Shown: positions 39,588-49,254, numbered from the stretch's first letter. The stretch: DNA of 64,000 nt from Terrihabitans soli (GCF_014191545.1 NZ_AP023361.1:2446501-2510500), one strand, 5' to 3'. The notes: generated by a model not told the origin, from the sequence alone. Numbers and translations: made by a program.

Positions 39588-41032
39588 TATTCGACCCCTT
39601 CTATTTTTTCGGGGGCAGGCGTGGAGCGCTTCGACAGCGCGGAAATCGCGGCGCCCAAACGCGCACGCCAGGGACGCGAACGGCGCACGACCTGACCGAG
39701 AACAAGAAGCGCCGGCCCCTCGCCGACTTCTTTGACGAGCGAAGGCAATTCTTTCAGCGTACCGGCCACCGAATGCGCATCCGGGCGCGTGCCGCGCGCG
39801 ATGACGACGACGGGAGTTTCCGGATCGCGGCCGGCGGAGATCAAACCATCGGCCACGACCGAACAGGTGGCGCGGCCCATATACACGGCAAGCGTCGTGT
39901 CGCGCCGTACGAGCCCGCTCCAGTCGATGGCCTCGGCATCCGCAGCGCGATGCGCGGTAAGCAAAGTCAGACGCGCCGATTCCTTGCGATAGGTAAGCGG
40001 CAGGCCCGCTTCCGCCGCACAGCCGAGCGCCGCCGTGATGCCGGGAACGACGACAACGTCGATCCCCTGCTCTTCCAGATGTTCGAGCTCCTCGCCGCCG
40101 CGGCCGAACACAAACGGATCGCCGCCCTTCAGCCGCACGACGCGCAGACCACGGCGGGCGGAGGCCGCAAGCTCGGTATTTATGTCGCGCTGGGCGACGC
40201 ATTTCTGGCCGGCGCGCTTGCCGACGAAAACGCGTTCCGCGTCGCGGCGCGCCAGATCGAGAATATCCGGGGTGACGAGATCGTCGTGGAAAATAATGTC
40301 GGCGTCCTGCAGGACGCGCAGCGCCTTCAGCGTCAGAAGTTCCGGATCGCCGGGACCTGCGCCGACGAGATAGACGACGCCCTGACGCTGTTCGTCCTTC
40401 AGCCGGCCGGAAATTTCCGCATCGAGCGCGGTCGCTGCATCTTCAAGGCGTCCGTCGAGCGCGGCCGCTCCGATCGGTCCGTCGACGATCTTTTCCCAGA
40501 AGGCGCGGCGCGCAGACACGTCATGCGCACTCTCCGCAAGTTTTGCGCGGCGCGAGCCGATGAGATCGGCAAGATCACCGAGACGCGCCGGCAGCAGCGC
40601 TTCGATCTTCGCCCTGAGACGACGCGCGAGAACGGGGGCGGCCCCTTCCGTGCCGATCGCCGCAAGCACGGTGCCGCGGTCGATGATGGCGGGCGTGATG
40701 AAGGAGCAGAGTTCGGTGCGGTCGACGACATTGACCGGGATGGACAGCGCACGCGCGCGGCGTGAGATCACGCTGTCGGTCGGATCGCCCGCCGACGAGA
40801 CGATGGCTGCAAGGCCGGACAAATCGACGGCTTCAGGATCACAGACGGGTGCGATCTCGATTTTGCCCAATGCGGCGAGGCTTTTGATTTCCGCCTCGGC
40901 ATCATCGGCAAAGACCGTGACCCGCGCGCCGGCTTTCAGCAGCAGGCGCGTTTTGTTCAGCGCCGGCTCGCCACCGCCGAACACAAAAACCGGCCGATCC
41001 TTGAGATCGATGAAAATCGGAAAATAGCGCAT
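39587..41032 (-). CDS. cysG: Siroheme synthase CysG (481 aa)
   Basis: Trifunctional enzyme. Residues 1-200 are the dehydrogenase/ferrochelatase part (MRYFPIFIDLKDRPVFVFGGG, NAD fold). Residues about 215-465 are uroporphyrinogen-III methyltransferase with VYLVGAGPGDPELLTLKA, VRLKGGDPFVFGRGGEE and PGITAALGCAAEAGLPLTYR. Makes siroheme for sulfite or nitrite reductase. A start 7 codons upstream is possible. cysH follows directly. No sulfite reductase gene lies between or beside them, unlike many Rhizobiales cys clusters. Confidence 0.93.
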   Translation of the reverse strand: MRYFPIFIDLKDRPVFVFGGGEPALNKTRLLLKAGARVTVFADDAEAEIKSLAALGKIEIAPVCDPEAVDLSGLAAIVSSAGDPTDSVISRRARALSIPVNVVDRTELCSFITPAIIDRGTVLAAIGTEGAAPVLARRLRAKIEALLPARLGDLADLIGSRRAKLAESAHDVSARRAFWEKIVDGPIGAAALDGRLEDAATALDAEISGRLKDEQRQGVVYLVGAGPGDPELLTLKALRVLQDADIIFHDDLVTPDILDLARRDAERVFVGKRAGQKCVAQRDINTELAASARRGLRVVRLKGGDPFVFGRGGEELEHLEEQGIDVVVVPGITAALGCAAEAGLPLTYRKESARLTLLTAHRAADAEAIDWSGLVRRDTTLAVYMGRATCSVVADGLISAGRDPETPVVVIARGTRPDAHSVAGTLKELPSLVKEVGEGPALLVLGQVVRRSRPWRARLGAAISALSKRSTPAPEKIEGVE

Positions 41033-41070
41033 CGCACCAAGTTCGGGCCGCAAGTTACGGCCACCACAGA

Positions 41071-41096
41071 GGTTTAGATAACACCTATTCTAAACC
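41071..41096. promoter_or_regulatory. Inverted repeat upstream of cysG
   Basis: GGTTTAGA-N10-TCTAAACC, perfect 8-bp arms, 39 bases upstream of the cysG start. A second pair of direct TACGTG repeats lies at about 41115-41130. The half-sites resemble an Irr box but the spacing is too wide, so this is a separate candidate operator for cysG-cysH. Confidence 0.5.
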
Positions 41097-41137
41097 TGTT
41101 AAAGATACGATTATACGTGTTTAATACGTGATATAAG

Positions 41138-41974
41138 TCAGATATCGCGTTCCGGCGTCTGGCGGATCATCAGCCCTTTACGGACAAGACACGCCCACGC
41201 CTCTTCGGCGGTCTCGGCAAAATCGAAAAGGCCGAGATCGTCCTTGTGGATCATGCCCTCGTCCAGAAGGGCCTGGAAATTAATGACTTTCGTCCAGTAG
41301 GCGCGACCGAACAGGACGATGGGAATGGGAGGGGCCTTCTCGGTCTGGCGCAGAGTCAGGATTTCAAACAGCTCGTCCATCGTGCCGAAACCGCCCGGGA
41401 ACACCACAAGCGCAGCGGCGCGCATCGCCAGATGCATCTTGCGCATAGCAAAGTAGTGAAACTGGAATGTCAGATCGGGCGTCGAATAGGCGTTCGGCTC
41501 CTGCTCGAACGGCAGACGGATATTGAAACCAATGGAGGGCGCGCCAGCATCCACCGCGCCGCGATTGGCCGCTTCCATTATGCCGGGACCCCCGCCCGTC
41601 GCGATGACATTGTCGAGCACGCCGTCGCTCGGGTGAAGCGATCCGCCGCGCTGCGACGCGATCCGACCGAAAGAGCGCGCCTCTTCATACCAATGTGCAG
41701 AGCTTGCGCCGGAACGCGGTTCAGCGCCCGGAGGCAGCGGCGCGCTCGCATGATCAGGATTATCGCTGCCGCCCGGCAGAATGCGCGCCGAGCCGAAAAC
41801 GACGATCGTCGTACGTATGCCCCAGGCGCGCAGCCGTTCTTCGGCTTTCTGATATTCGAGCAGAAAACGCACACCGCGCGTCGAATCGCCGAGCAGGAAA
41901 TCGCTGTCGAGCGCAGCCAGGCGAAAGGCCGTCGAGGCCATCTGCGCGGAATTGTCCGGCGGTTCGTCCGACAC
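41138..41974 (-). CDS. LOG-family protein, TIGR00730/lysine-decarboxylase-like (278 aa)
   Basis: Family of nucleoside-5'-monophosphate phosphoribohydrolases, known in plants for cytokinin activation and in bacteria for nucleotide turnover. Shows GGGPGIMEAANRGA and PGGFGTMDELFEILTLRQTEK, the GGGxGxM and PGGxGTxxE signatures. An N-terminal extension of about 55 residues precedes the Rossmann strand TTIVVFGSARI. Eight bases separate it from the ABC exporter, so both could share a transcript. Confidence 0.88.
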   Translation of the reverse strand: MSDEPPDNSAQMASTAFRLAALDSDFLLGDSTRGVRFLLEYQKAEERLRAWGIRTTIVVFGSARILPGGSDNPDHASAPLPPGAEPRSGASSAHWYEEARSFGRIASQRGGSLHPSDGVLDNVIATGGGPGIMEAANRGAVDAGAPSIGFNIRLPFEQEPNAYSTPDLTFQFHYFAMRKMHLAMRAAALVVFPGGFGTMDELFEILTLRQTEKAPPIPIVLFGRAYWTKVINFQALLDEGMIHKDDLGLFDFAETAEEAWACLVRKGLMIRQTPERDI

Positions 41975-41981
41975 GGCGGCG

Positions 41982-43826
41982 CTACTCGGCCGCCGCGGGA
42001 ACGACAGGATCGGCAGTCAATTGCAGGGCGCTGAGTTCGGCATAGATGCCGCGCTGCTTGACGAGTTGCTCATGCGTGCCGGACTCGATCAGGCGGCCGG
42101 CTTCCATGACATGAATGATATCGGCCTGACGCACCGTCGACAGCCGGTGAGCGATGACGATCGTGGTGCGTCCTTTCATCAGCTCGTTGAGCGCATCGCG
42201 CACTTTGACCTCGGATGCCGCGTCGAGCGCCGACGTCGCCTCATCGAGCAGCAGGATTGGCGCATTGCGCAGCATGGCGCGCGCAATCGCGATGCGCTGC
42301 TTCTGCCCACCGGACAGATTGGCGCCGCCCTCGCCCGCCACGCGCTGATAGCCTTCGGGATGGGCGATGATGAACTCATGCGCATTGGCGGCTTTCGCCG
42401 CGGCAATAATATCGTCTTCGGTCGCCTCCCAGCGACCGGAGCGGATATTATCGTATATCGAGCCTTCGAACAGGAACGAGTCCTGCGTGACGAAAGCGAT
42501 ATTGTCGCGCAGCGACGCGGTCGTCACCTTCGAGATATCCTGCCCGTCGATCACGACGCTGCCGGACTGCGGCGCGTAAAAACGCTCGATCAGCGAGAAA
42601 ATCGTCGATTTGCCGGCGCCTGATCCGCCGACCAAGGCCGACATTTTACCTGCCGGAAAATGTATGGATGTGTCGATGAGAGCTGCCGCCGCATCGCCGT
42701 AAGAAAAGCTGACATTGCGCAATTCGACATCGCCGCGTCCGATTGCAAGCGGCTTCGCATCCGGCACGTCCTGGAGCCCCGCGGGCGAGTCGATGAACGC
42801 GTAGAACATTTCTACGCCAATCAAGGTGGTCTCGATGCTCAAATGAAGACGGGCGAGATTTTTCGCCGGGGCATAAGTCAGAAGCAGGGCCGCAAGGAAC
42901 GCCAGAAGCGAACCCGCATCGCGCGCACCGCCCGCAATGCCGTAGCCCGCATACATGATGATGGCAGCCATAGCGACGCCGACCAGCGCCTCCATGATCG
43001 GGCCCGACCGGGCGCTGAGATTGCCTATCTTCATGCCCTGCTTCGCCGCGCGATCGATGACGCCGTTCAGTTCGCCGAGAATGCGCGGCTCAAGGCCGAA
43101 ACTTTTGACGACGCGAATGCCGATCATCGCTTCTTTGACGCCGGAGAAGACATGCGCAACGCCCTGGAATTCAAGCTTGCCGAGCGAGCGGATGCGCTTC
43201 TTGATCGAACCGAGCGACAGAAGCGCCGCCGGTGTCACCACAAAGGCGATGGCAGAAAGGATCGGATCCATTAGCACCATCACGGTGCCAAGGCTGATCA
43301 GCGACAGCGTATCCTTTCCAAGACTGGTCAGGATCAGATTCATGATGCTGCGGATCGACTCGGCGCCCTGTGTCAGAATCACGATGACATGGCCGACACT
43401 GGCCGTGTTGTAGAAGCGCATGTCCTGGGCAAGGAGATGCGTGAGAATGCGCTGCTGCTGTTCTGAAACCATTGTGCGGCCGACGCTGTTCATCACAACG
43501 GTCTGGCCGTAATCGGCAAGGCCGCGGCCCGCATAAATGATGAAGACGCCGAGCGCGAGCGCGAGGATCAAAGTGGCATCGCGCGCGACGAGAACATCGT
43601 TGAAGATGCTTTTCATGATCCATGCGCTGGCGCCCGTCAGGCCGGAGACGACCGCCATCATGCCGAACGCCAAGAGATAGCGCGGCAGATACTTGCGGCT
43701 GTTCTCTCTGAGGACACGGTGGATCAGCTTGAGACTGTCCCGTTGCGGTTTGTCCTTGGCTTTCGCGTTCACTCTGGCTGGCCCCAAAACTTTGCCCGCT
43801 GACCGGATGCCCCGAAGACCGGGCAC
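41982..43826 (-). CDS. MsbA-like ABC exporter, fused permease-ATPase (614 aa)
   Basis: GTG start with GGAGAACCC upstream. A basic N-terminal tail of about 35 residues, then six membrane spans (about 48-330), then the ATPase: Walker A GGSGAGKST, Q loop FVTQDSFLFEGSI, signature NLSGGQKQRIAIARAM, Walker B ILLLDEATSALD, H loop IVIAHRLSTVRQ. All motifs intact. Half-transporter forming a homodimer. Lipid A or other lipid export is the usual role of this type, but the substrate cannot be read from sequence. Confidence 0.88.
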   Translation of the reverse strand: MPGLRGIRSAGKVLGPARVNAKAKDKPQRDSLKLIHRVLRENSRKYLPRYLLAFGMMAVVSGLTGASAWIMKSIFNDVLVARDATLILALALGVFIIYAGRGLADYGQTVVMNSVGRTMVSEQQQRILTHLLAQDMRFYNTASVGHVIVILTQGAESIRSIMNLILTSLGKDTLSLISLGTVMVLMDPILSAIAFVVTPAALLSLGSIKKRIRSLGKLEFQGVAHVFSGVKEAMIGIRVVKSFGLEPRILGELNGVIDRAAKQGMKIGNLSARSGPIMEALVGVAMAAIIMYAGYGIAGGARDAGSLLAFLAALLLTYAPAKNLARLHLSIETTLIGVEMFYAFIDSPAGLQDVPDAKPLAIGRGDVELRNVSFSYGDAAAALIDTSIHFPAGKMSALVGGSGAGKSTIFSLIERFYAPQSGSVVIDGQDISKVTTASLRDNIAFVTQDSFLFEGSIYDNIRSGRWEATEDDIIAAAKAANAHEFIIAHPEGYQRVAGEGGANLSGGQKQRIAIARAMLRNAPILLLDEATSALDAASEVKVRDALNELMKGRTTIVIAHRLSTVRQADIIHVMEAGRLIESGTHEQLVKQRGIYAELSALQLTADPVVPAAAE

Positions 43827-43947
43827 GGGTTCTCCGGGCAGCGGCCCGGAATCACGTTGCCGGGAGTTACCATGGCCCGGAAAAGACGGCCAGAAGCAGG
43901 CGGGAATGTCCTTAAAGGCAATGGGCGACCTGGCGGCCGGAACAATA

Positions 43948-43972
43948 AAGCCCGCCCTTTTGGGGCGGGCTT
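43948..43972 (-). terminator. Terminator after fdhA
   Basis: AAGCCCGCCC/GGGCGGGCTT hairpin. On the minus strand it is followed by TTTATTG. Ends the formate dehydrogenase transcript, 48 bases after the fdhA stop. 43827-44019 holds no other convincing feature. Confidence 0.75.
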
Positions 43973-44019
43973 AAAGTTGCTGACAAAACAGGCCTTAAGG
44001 CCTGCCGGCTTCTGCGATT

Positions 44020-46794
44020 TTACTCTGCCGCCTGCGCCGGAACGCGGTCCTTTTCGATCTTGATCGCGCAGTATTTGAACTCCGGGATCTTGCCGAACGG
44101 ATCGAGCTGCGGGTTCGTCAGCGTGTTCGCCGCCGCTTCCGCATAAGCGAAGGGGATGAACACGAGGCCGACCGGCATCCGGTCATCGATACGGGCCTTC
44201 AGGCGGATCGTGCCACGGCGCGAGGAGACGAGCATGTAATCGCCGGTATTGATGCCGGCGCGTGTCAGATCGTGCGGCGACATATACGCCACCGCTTCCG
44301 GCTCGACCGCATCCAGAACGTTGGAGCGGCGCGTCATCGAACCCGTGTGCCAATGCTCGAGCTGGCGTCCGGTGGTCAGAACCAGCGGATAGTCGAGATC
44401 GGGCTCTTCAGCCGGGTTGATGAGCTTTGCCGGCACGAACTTGCCGCGGCCCGTCTTCGTCGGGAAGCCGTTGCCGAAGACGATGTCATGGCCGGGCGTT
44501 TCGAGACTGTCGGCCGGGTAAGTGACCGATTCCTCGCGCTCGACGCGCTCCCAGGTGATGTTGTTGAGGGACGGCATGGCGCCGGCCATCTCGGCATAGA
44601 CCTCGGAGACGTGCTTGTAGTTCCAGTCGAGACCGAGACCGCGCGCCATGTCCTGGATGATCCACAGATCCTGACGCGCTTTGCCCGGCAGCGGCACCGC
44701 CGCGCGGCCCATCTGGACCTGGCGGTTGGTGTTGATGACGGTGCCGTCCTTTTCCGGCCATGCGGACGCCGGCAGAACGACGTCGGCATATTTCGCCGTC
44801 TCGGTCAGGAAGATGTCCTGCACGACGAGATGATCGAGCATCGCCAGCGCTTCGCGCGCATGGTTGACGTCGGGATCCGACATCGCGGGGTTTTCGCCCT
44901 CGATATAGCAACCCTTGATCTTGCCCGCGTGGATCGCATCCATAATCTCGACCACGGTCAGGCCGCGTTTGTTGTCGAGCTTGGTGTTCCAGTACTTTTC
45001 GTACCAGGCATGGACTTCGGGATCTTCGACCGATTTGTAGTCCGGATAGAACATCGGGATCAGGCCGGCATCGGAAGCGCCCTGCACGTTGTTCTGGCCG
45101 CGCAGCGGATGAAGGCCGGTGCCCGGACGTCCGATCTGGCCGGTGACGAGCGACAGCGCGATCAGGCAGCGGCTGTTGTCCGTGCCGTGAATGTGCTGCG
45201 AAATGCCCATGCCCCAGAAGATGATCGAGGCGCTCGAGCGGGCGTAAAGACGCGCGACTTCGCGAAGCTTTTCGGCGGGAATACCGCAGACCTTTTCCAT
45301 CTCTTCGGGCGGATAGTTCTTCACGTTCGCCGCGAGCTTGTCGAAGTCCTCGGTGTTCGCCTGGACGTACTGCTTGTCGTAGAGGCCTTCCTCGATGATC
45401 GTGTGCAGCATCGCGTTCAGCATGGACACGTCGCGTCCAGGCTTGAACTGCAGCATATGCGTGGCGTGACGCGCCATCGCGATACCGCGCGGATCCATCA
45501 CGACGAGCTTTGCGCCGCGCTCGGCGGCATTCTTGAAGAAGGTCGCAGCGACCGGATGGTTTTCGGTCGGGTTGGCGCCGATGACGACGATGACTTCGGC
45601 GTCTTCCGCCGCCATGAACGGCGCCGACACCGCGCCCGAACCGACGCCTTCGATCAGCGCCGACACCGAGGAGGCGTGGCACAGACGCGTACAGTGATCG
45701 ATATTGTTGGTGCCGAAGCCGGTGCGCACGAGCTTCTGGAAGAGATAAGCCTCTTCGTTCGAGCCCTTCGCCGAACCAAAGCCGGCCAGCGCGTTGCCGC
45801 CGCGCTCGTCGCGGATCTTCGCAAGCCCGCTCGACGCGACCTTGAGCGCCTCTTCCCAGGTCGCTTCCCGGAAATGGGTGAAAGGGTTCATCGGATCGAT
45901 GTCGACATCGTGCTTGGAGACGCCTTCCTTGCGGATAAGCGGCACGGTCAGACGATCGGCGTGGTGGGCGTAGTCGAAGCCGAAGCGGCCTTTGACGCAG
46001 AGTCTGTTCTGGTTGGCCGGACCGTCGCGGCCGTCGACCGCGATGATCTTGTCGTCCTTGATCTGGTATTCGAGCTGGCAGCCGACGCCGCAATACGGAC
46101 AGACCGAATTGACGGTGCGATCGGGATGATTGGTGTAGGTGCCGTCTTCGGCGATCTGCGTCGCCGGCATCAGCGCACCCGTCGGGCAGGCCTGGACGCA
46201 CTCGCCGCAAGCAACGCAGGTCGAGTTGCCCATCGGATCGTTGAAGTCGAACACGATCTGTTCGGTGTGGCCGCGGAAGGCCATGCCGATAACATCGTTC
46301 ACCTGAACTTCACGGCAGGCGCGGACGCACAGATTGCAATGGATGCAGGCATCGAGCTGCACCGCCATCGCAACATGGCTCATATCGTCGATCTTGTTCG
46401 GACGCTCGAGCTCGGGGAAGCGGCTCGTCGCAAGACCGATTTCATCCGCCTGTTCCCAGAAATGCGAATTCGGATCGTGCGCAACGGCGCGGTCCGGCTG
46501 ATCGGCGAGAAGAAGCTCGAACACGAGCTTGCGCGAGGCTTTCGCGCGCTCCGACGCCGAATGAACCTTCATGCCCGGCGAGGGCTTGCGCACGCAGGAG
46601 GCAGCAAGCACACGCTCGCCTTCGACTTCGACCATACAGGCGCGGCAATTGCCGTCCGGACGATAGCCGGGCTTGGGCGCGTAGCAGAGATGCGGGATCT
46701 CCGTGCCCTTGCGGTTCGCGACCTGCCAGATCGTCTCGCCGGGAGCGGCGGTGACTTCTTCGCCATCGAGCGTAAAGGAAATGCCGTCGAGCAT
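44020..46794 (-). CDS. fdhA: NAD-dependent formate dehydrogenase, alpha subunit (924 aa)
   Basis: Oxidises formate to CO2 at a Mo/W-bis-MGD site. N-terminal [2Fe-2S] domain (HLCYAPKPGYRPDGNCRACM), a His-Cys3 and [4Fe-4S] ferredoxin part (ACIHCNLCVRACREVQ, CVACGECVQACPTGAL), then the catalytic MopB domain with its own [4Fe-4S] set (CPYCGVGCQLEYQ, LCVKGRFG). The metal-binding cysteine is in HCTRLCHASSV. The C-terminal cap domain (TTGRQLEHWHTGSMTRRS) is complete. Similar in length and order to Methylobacterium FDH1 alpha, a tungsten enzyme. The tup genes nearby make W plausible here, but sequence alone cannot tell W from Mo. Confidence 0.93.
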   Translation of the reverse strand: MLDGISFTLDGEEVTAAPGETIWQVANRKGTEIPHLCYAPKPGYRPDGNCRACMVEVEGERVLAASCVRKPSPGMKVHSASERAKASRKLVFELLLADQPDRAVAHDPNSHFWEQADEIGLATSRFPELERPNKIDDMSHVAMAVQLDACIHCNLCVRACREVQVNDVIGMAFRGHTEQIVFDFNDPMGNSTCVACGECVQACPTGALMPATQIAEDGTYTNHPDRTVNSVCPYCGVGCQLEYQIKDDKIIAVDGRDGPANQNRLCVKGRFGFDYAHHADRLTVPLIRKEGVSKHDVDIDPMNPFTHFREATWEEALKVASSGLAKIRDERGGNALAGFGSAKGSNEEAYLFQKLVRTGFGTNNIDHCTRLCHASSVSALIEGVGSGAVSAPFMAAEDAEVIVVIGANPTENHPVAATFFKNAAERGAKLVVMDPRGIAMARHATHMLQFKPGRDVSMLNAMLHTIIEEGLYDKQYVQANTEDFDKLAANVKNYPPEEMEKVCGIPAEKLREVARLYARSSASIIFWGMGISQHIHGTDNSRCLIALSLVTGQIGRPGTGLHPLRGQNNVQGASDAGLIPMFYPDYKSVEDPEVHAWYEKYWNTKLDNKRGLTVVEIMDAIHAGKIKGCYIEGENPAMSDPDVNHAREALAMLDHLVVQDIFLTETAKYADVVLPASAWPEKDGTVINTNRQVQMGRAAVPLPGKARQDLWIIQDMARGLGLDWNYKHVSEVYAEMAGAMPSLNNITWERVEREESVTYPADSLETPGHDIVFGNGFPTKTGRGKFVPAKLINPAEEPDLDYPLVLTTGRQLEHWHTGSMTRRSNVLDAVEPEAVAYMSPHDLTRAGINTGDYMLVSSRRGTIRLKARIDDRMPVGLVFIPFAYAEAAANTLTNPQLDPFGKIPEFKYCAIKIEKDRVPAQAAE

Positions 46795-46805
46795 CTTTGT
46801 GACCC

Positions 46806-48554
46806 TTATTCAGCCGGGGCGAGCGACTTAAAGTCGTCGCGGAAATGTTTCAGGACAAGTTTGATCGGGTTCATGGCCGCCTGGCCGAGACCGCAGATCG
46901 AGGCATCGCCCATTACCTTCATCAACTCCTGAAGCAGAGCTTCGTCCCATTGGGGCTGAGTGATGAGATGGACGGCCTTCTCGGTGCCGACGCGGCACGG
47001 CGTGCACTGGCCGCAGCTTTCGTCCTCGAAGAACTTCAGCAGATTGACCGTGACGTCGCGCATCGAGTCCTTGTCGGACAGGACAACGACCGCCGCCGAG
47101 CCGATGAACGAGCCGTGCTGTTCGAGCGTGCCGAAATCAAGCGGGATGTCGGCCATAGATGCCGGCAGGATGCCGCCCGACGGGCCGCCCGGCAGATAGG
47201 CCTTCAGCGTGTGGCCATCGAGCATGCCGCCGCAATACTGGTCGACCAGTTCTTTCAGCGTGATGCCGGCCGGGCAGAGCTTGACGCCCGGCTTCTTGAC
47301 GCGACCCGACACCGAGAATGTGCGCAGGCCCTTGCGGCCGTTGGCGCCATGCGATGCAAACCAGGCGCCGCCCTTCTCAACAAGTTCGCGCACCCAATAG
47401 ACGGTCTCGATATTGTTGATGAGCGTCGGCCGGCCGAAAAGGCCGACGACCGACGGGAACGGCGGCTTGTGACGCGGCAGGCCGCGCTTGCCTTCGATCG
47501 ATTCCAGCATCGCGGATTCTTCGCCGCAGATATAGGCACCGGCGCCGCGGCGCATATGGATCTTGGTGTGGATCGAAAGTCCCGCCGCTTCGAGCTTGGC
47601 GATCTCGGTGTGCAGGATTTCGCGGCACTGCGGATATTCATCGCGCAGATAGATATAGACATCCGTCGCTTCGACCGCCCAGGCGCCGATCAGCATGCCT
47701 TCGAGGAAGCGGTTCGGATCGGTTTCGAGATAGTGGCGATCCTTGAACGTGCCGGGCTCGCCCTCGTCGCCATTGATTGCCATGAGGCGCGGGCCGGGTT
47801 CGGCGCGCACGAATTTCCATTTGCGGCCGGTCGGGAAACCGGCGCCGCCAAGACCGCGAATGCCGCTGTCTTCCAGCGTTGCGATGATGCTGTCGACGGT
47901 GCGTGTGCCGTCCAGACATTCCTTCAGCAGCTTGTAGCCGCCGCCCGCGACATATTTCTCGAACGGGATGTAATCGGGAACATGCGCATGCGTATCGCCG
48001 CTGGCGATGACTTTCTTGACGCTCTCGGGCGTCGCATGTTCGTGCAGCGAATGGCCGATCGCAACGACCGGCGCATTATGGCAGCCGCCCATGCAGGGCG
48101 CGCGCACGACGCGGACCTTATTCGGGTCCATACCGGCTTCCAGGGCCTTCTGGAGCTGCGCCGAACCGGCAAGCTCGCACGAAAGGGAGTCGCAGACGCG
48201 GATCGTGAGGTCGGGCGGCGTTTTTTCGCCGTCGAGCACGATGTCGAAATGGGCGTAGAAGCTCGCGACCTCATAGACCTCGACGAGGGCCAGCCGCATT
48301 TCCTTGGCCAGAGCTGCCAGATGCCGGGCGTGCAGGCAGTGATATTTGTCCTGGATCAGATGCAAATGCTCGATCAGGAGGTCGGGCTGCCGCGAGCGGG
48401 TGCCGAGGATCTCGCGAACCTCTTCCAGGGACTTCGGGTCGACCTGGCGGCCCTTCTGCTGGTCGCGGGTCTTGCGGCGGCCCGATCCGGGGTGGATGCT
48501 GCGGGCCGGAACGTCTTTTCCGGGAATTTTAAGGTCAGTGCTCGGCGCGCTCAC
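46806..48554 (-). CDS. fdhB: Formate dehydrogenase beta subunit, fused FdsG-FdsB type (582 aa)
   Basis: Passes electrons from the alpha subunit to NAD+. Start taken at the GTG of VSAPSTDLKIPGKD. An ATG at 48608 is an alternative. Residues about 45-190 are the NuoE-like part with a [2Fe-2S] site (VCDSLSCELAG, APCMGGC). Residues 210-580 are NuoF-like: FMN site GLGGAGFPTGRKW, NADH site RRGAGAYICGEESAML, [4Fe-4S] ESCGQCTPCRVGT plus SICGLGQ. The fusion is the Methylobacterium FDH1 arrangement, unlike the separate FdsG/FdsB genes of Cupriavidus or Rhodobacter. fdhA follows after 11 bases. Confidence 0.93.
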   Translation of the reverse strand: MSAPSTDLKIPGKDVPARSIHPGSGRRKTRDQQKGRQVDPKSLEEVREILGTRSRQPDLLIEHLHLIQDKYHCLHARHLAALAKEMRLALVEVYEVASFYAHFDIVLDGEKTPPDLTIRVCDSLSCELAGSAQLQKALEAGMDPNKVRVVRAPCMGGCHNAPVVAIGHSLHEHATPESVKKVIASGDTHAHVPDYIPFEKYVAGGGYKLLKECLDGTRTVDSIIATLEDSGIRGLGGAGFPTGRKWKFVRAEPGPRLMAINGDEGEPGTFKDRHYLETDPNRFLEGMLIGAWAVEATDVYIYLRDEYPQCREILHTEIAKLEAAGLSIHTKIHMRRGAGAYICGEESAMLESIEGKRGLPRHKPPFPSVVGLFGRPTLINNIETVYWVRELVEKGGAWFASHGANGRKGLRTFSVSGRVKKPGVKLCPAGITLKELVDQYCGGMLDGHTLKAYLPGGPSGGILPASMADIPLDFGTLEQHGSFIGSAAVVVLSDKDSMRDVTVNLLKFFEDESCGQCTPCRVGTEKAVHLITQPQWDEALLQELMKVMGDASICGLGQAAMNPIKLVLKHFRDDFKSLAPAE

Positions 48555-48840
48555 GTCGTTGGCCTTGCTCGATATGGAATGTCTATTTAGATCACTTAAA
48601 AATAACATTCCGAAAGAAAAATGCCAGATGCCACAACGCTTTCCAGCGCAGCGGAATCTTGCTGTGTTTACACTCTGAAAGTCGTGGCGTGCTGATTGCA
48701 GGAATTTGCAAGGCAAAATGGCTAATTGTCGAGGCAAATGGGCCGATAGGCGCTGTCTATCAAGCTTTTAAAGCTTCTCACGCGCCCGAACGCCACGGCA
48801 GGATAGGCGTTTACCGGGTGCCCGAGGGACGGAGAGAGCC
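48555..48840. promoter_or_regulatory. Divergent control region between fdhB and the 137-aa gene
   Basis: About 286 bases, AT-rich at 48575-48620 (TATTTAGATCACTTAAAAATAACATTCC). Must hold promoters for fdhBA and for the plus-strand gene. I see no clear sigma-54 -24/-12 pair or long palindrome. Confidence 0.4.
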
Positions 48841-49254
48841 ATGACCCGCGCCAATGTGAACGACCGAGCCACGATCTGCGAAATCTATCCTATGGATGCC
48901 TGGGAACAGGATGGCTCGCGGAACATCCAGGGCAATGCCACCGTCATTCACGGGGTCAAAATCATGTCCGCTCCGGACCCGGAAGGCGCCTTCGACCTTG
49001 TCCGGATGTCCCAGCATGTGGCTGAAAACGATCCCGAAAGCGATGAAATCTTCCTCAGCGCCTTCGAGCCCGGCGCGGCGGAGGCCATGGCCGGCAGCAC
49101 CTATTCGGGCGGCGTCCAGCCCACCGAGCACGAGCACAGCAAAGGCGGGTATGAGAGTTTTATCGACTCCATCCTCGAGGCCGCCCGCTCCGCCCATTTC
49201 AAACCGGCGATCGGCGTCGGCGACGACCGCATCAAAGGTTTCCGCGGCGGGTGA
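48841..49254 (+). CDS. Hypothetical protein beside formate dehydrogenase (137 aa)
   Basis: MTRANVNDRATICEIYPM after GGACGGAGAGAGCC. Acidic soluble protein with a Gly/His middle (STYSGGVQPTEHEHSKGG). No Cys, signal or membrane segment. I do not recognise it. It is too long and different to be FdsD (about 70 aa). Placement between fdhBA and tupABC makes a role in the enzyme or its metal supply possible, which is only guilt by association. Confidence 0.7.
   Translation: MTRANVNDRATICEIYPMDAWEQDGSRNIQGNATVIHGVKIMSAPDPEGAFDLVRMSQHVAENDPESDEIFLSAFEPGAAEAMAGSTYSGGVQPTEHEHSKGGYESFIDSILEAARSAHFKPAIGVGDDRIKGFRGG

Noticed and set aside
38865-40202. 445-codon version of cysH extending into cysG
   Set aside because: The first 205 residues are antisense-like Arg-rich sequence. 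The family starts near MFDLMTAPEN.
43857-44063. Small basic plus-strand ORF before fdhA
   Set aside because: It runs through the fdhA terminator hairpin and into fdhA antisense. No support beyond being open.
44272-46932. 886-codon open frame on the plus strand
   Set aside because: Antisense of fdhA. No signature, and length alone is not evidence in GC-rich DNA.
46845-48590. 581-codon open frame on the plus strand
   Set aside because: Antisense of fdhB, rich in Arg and Ala without any recognisable domain.
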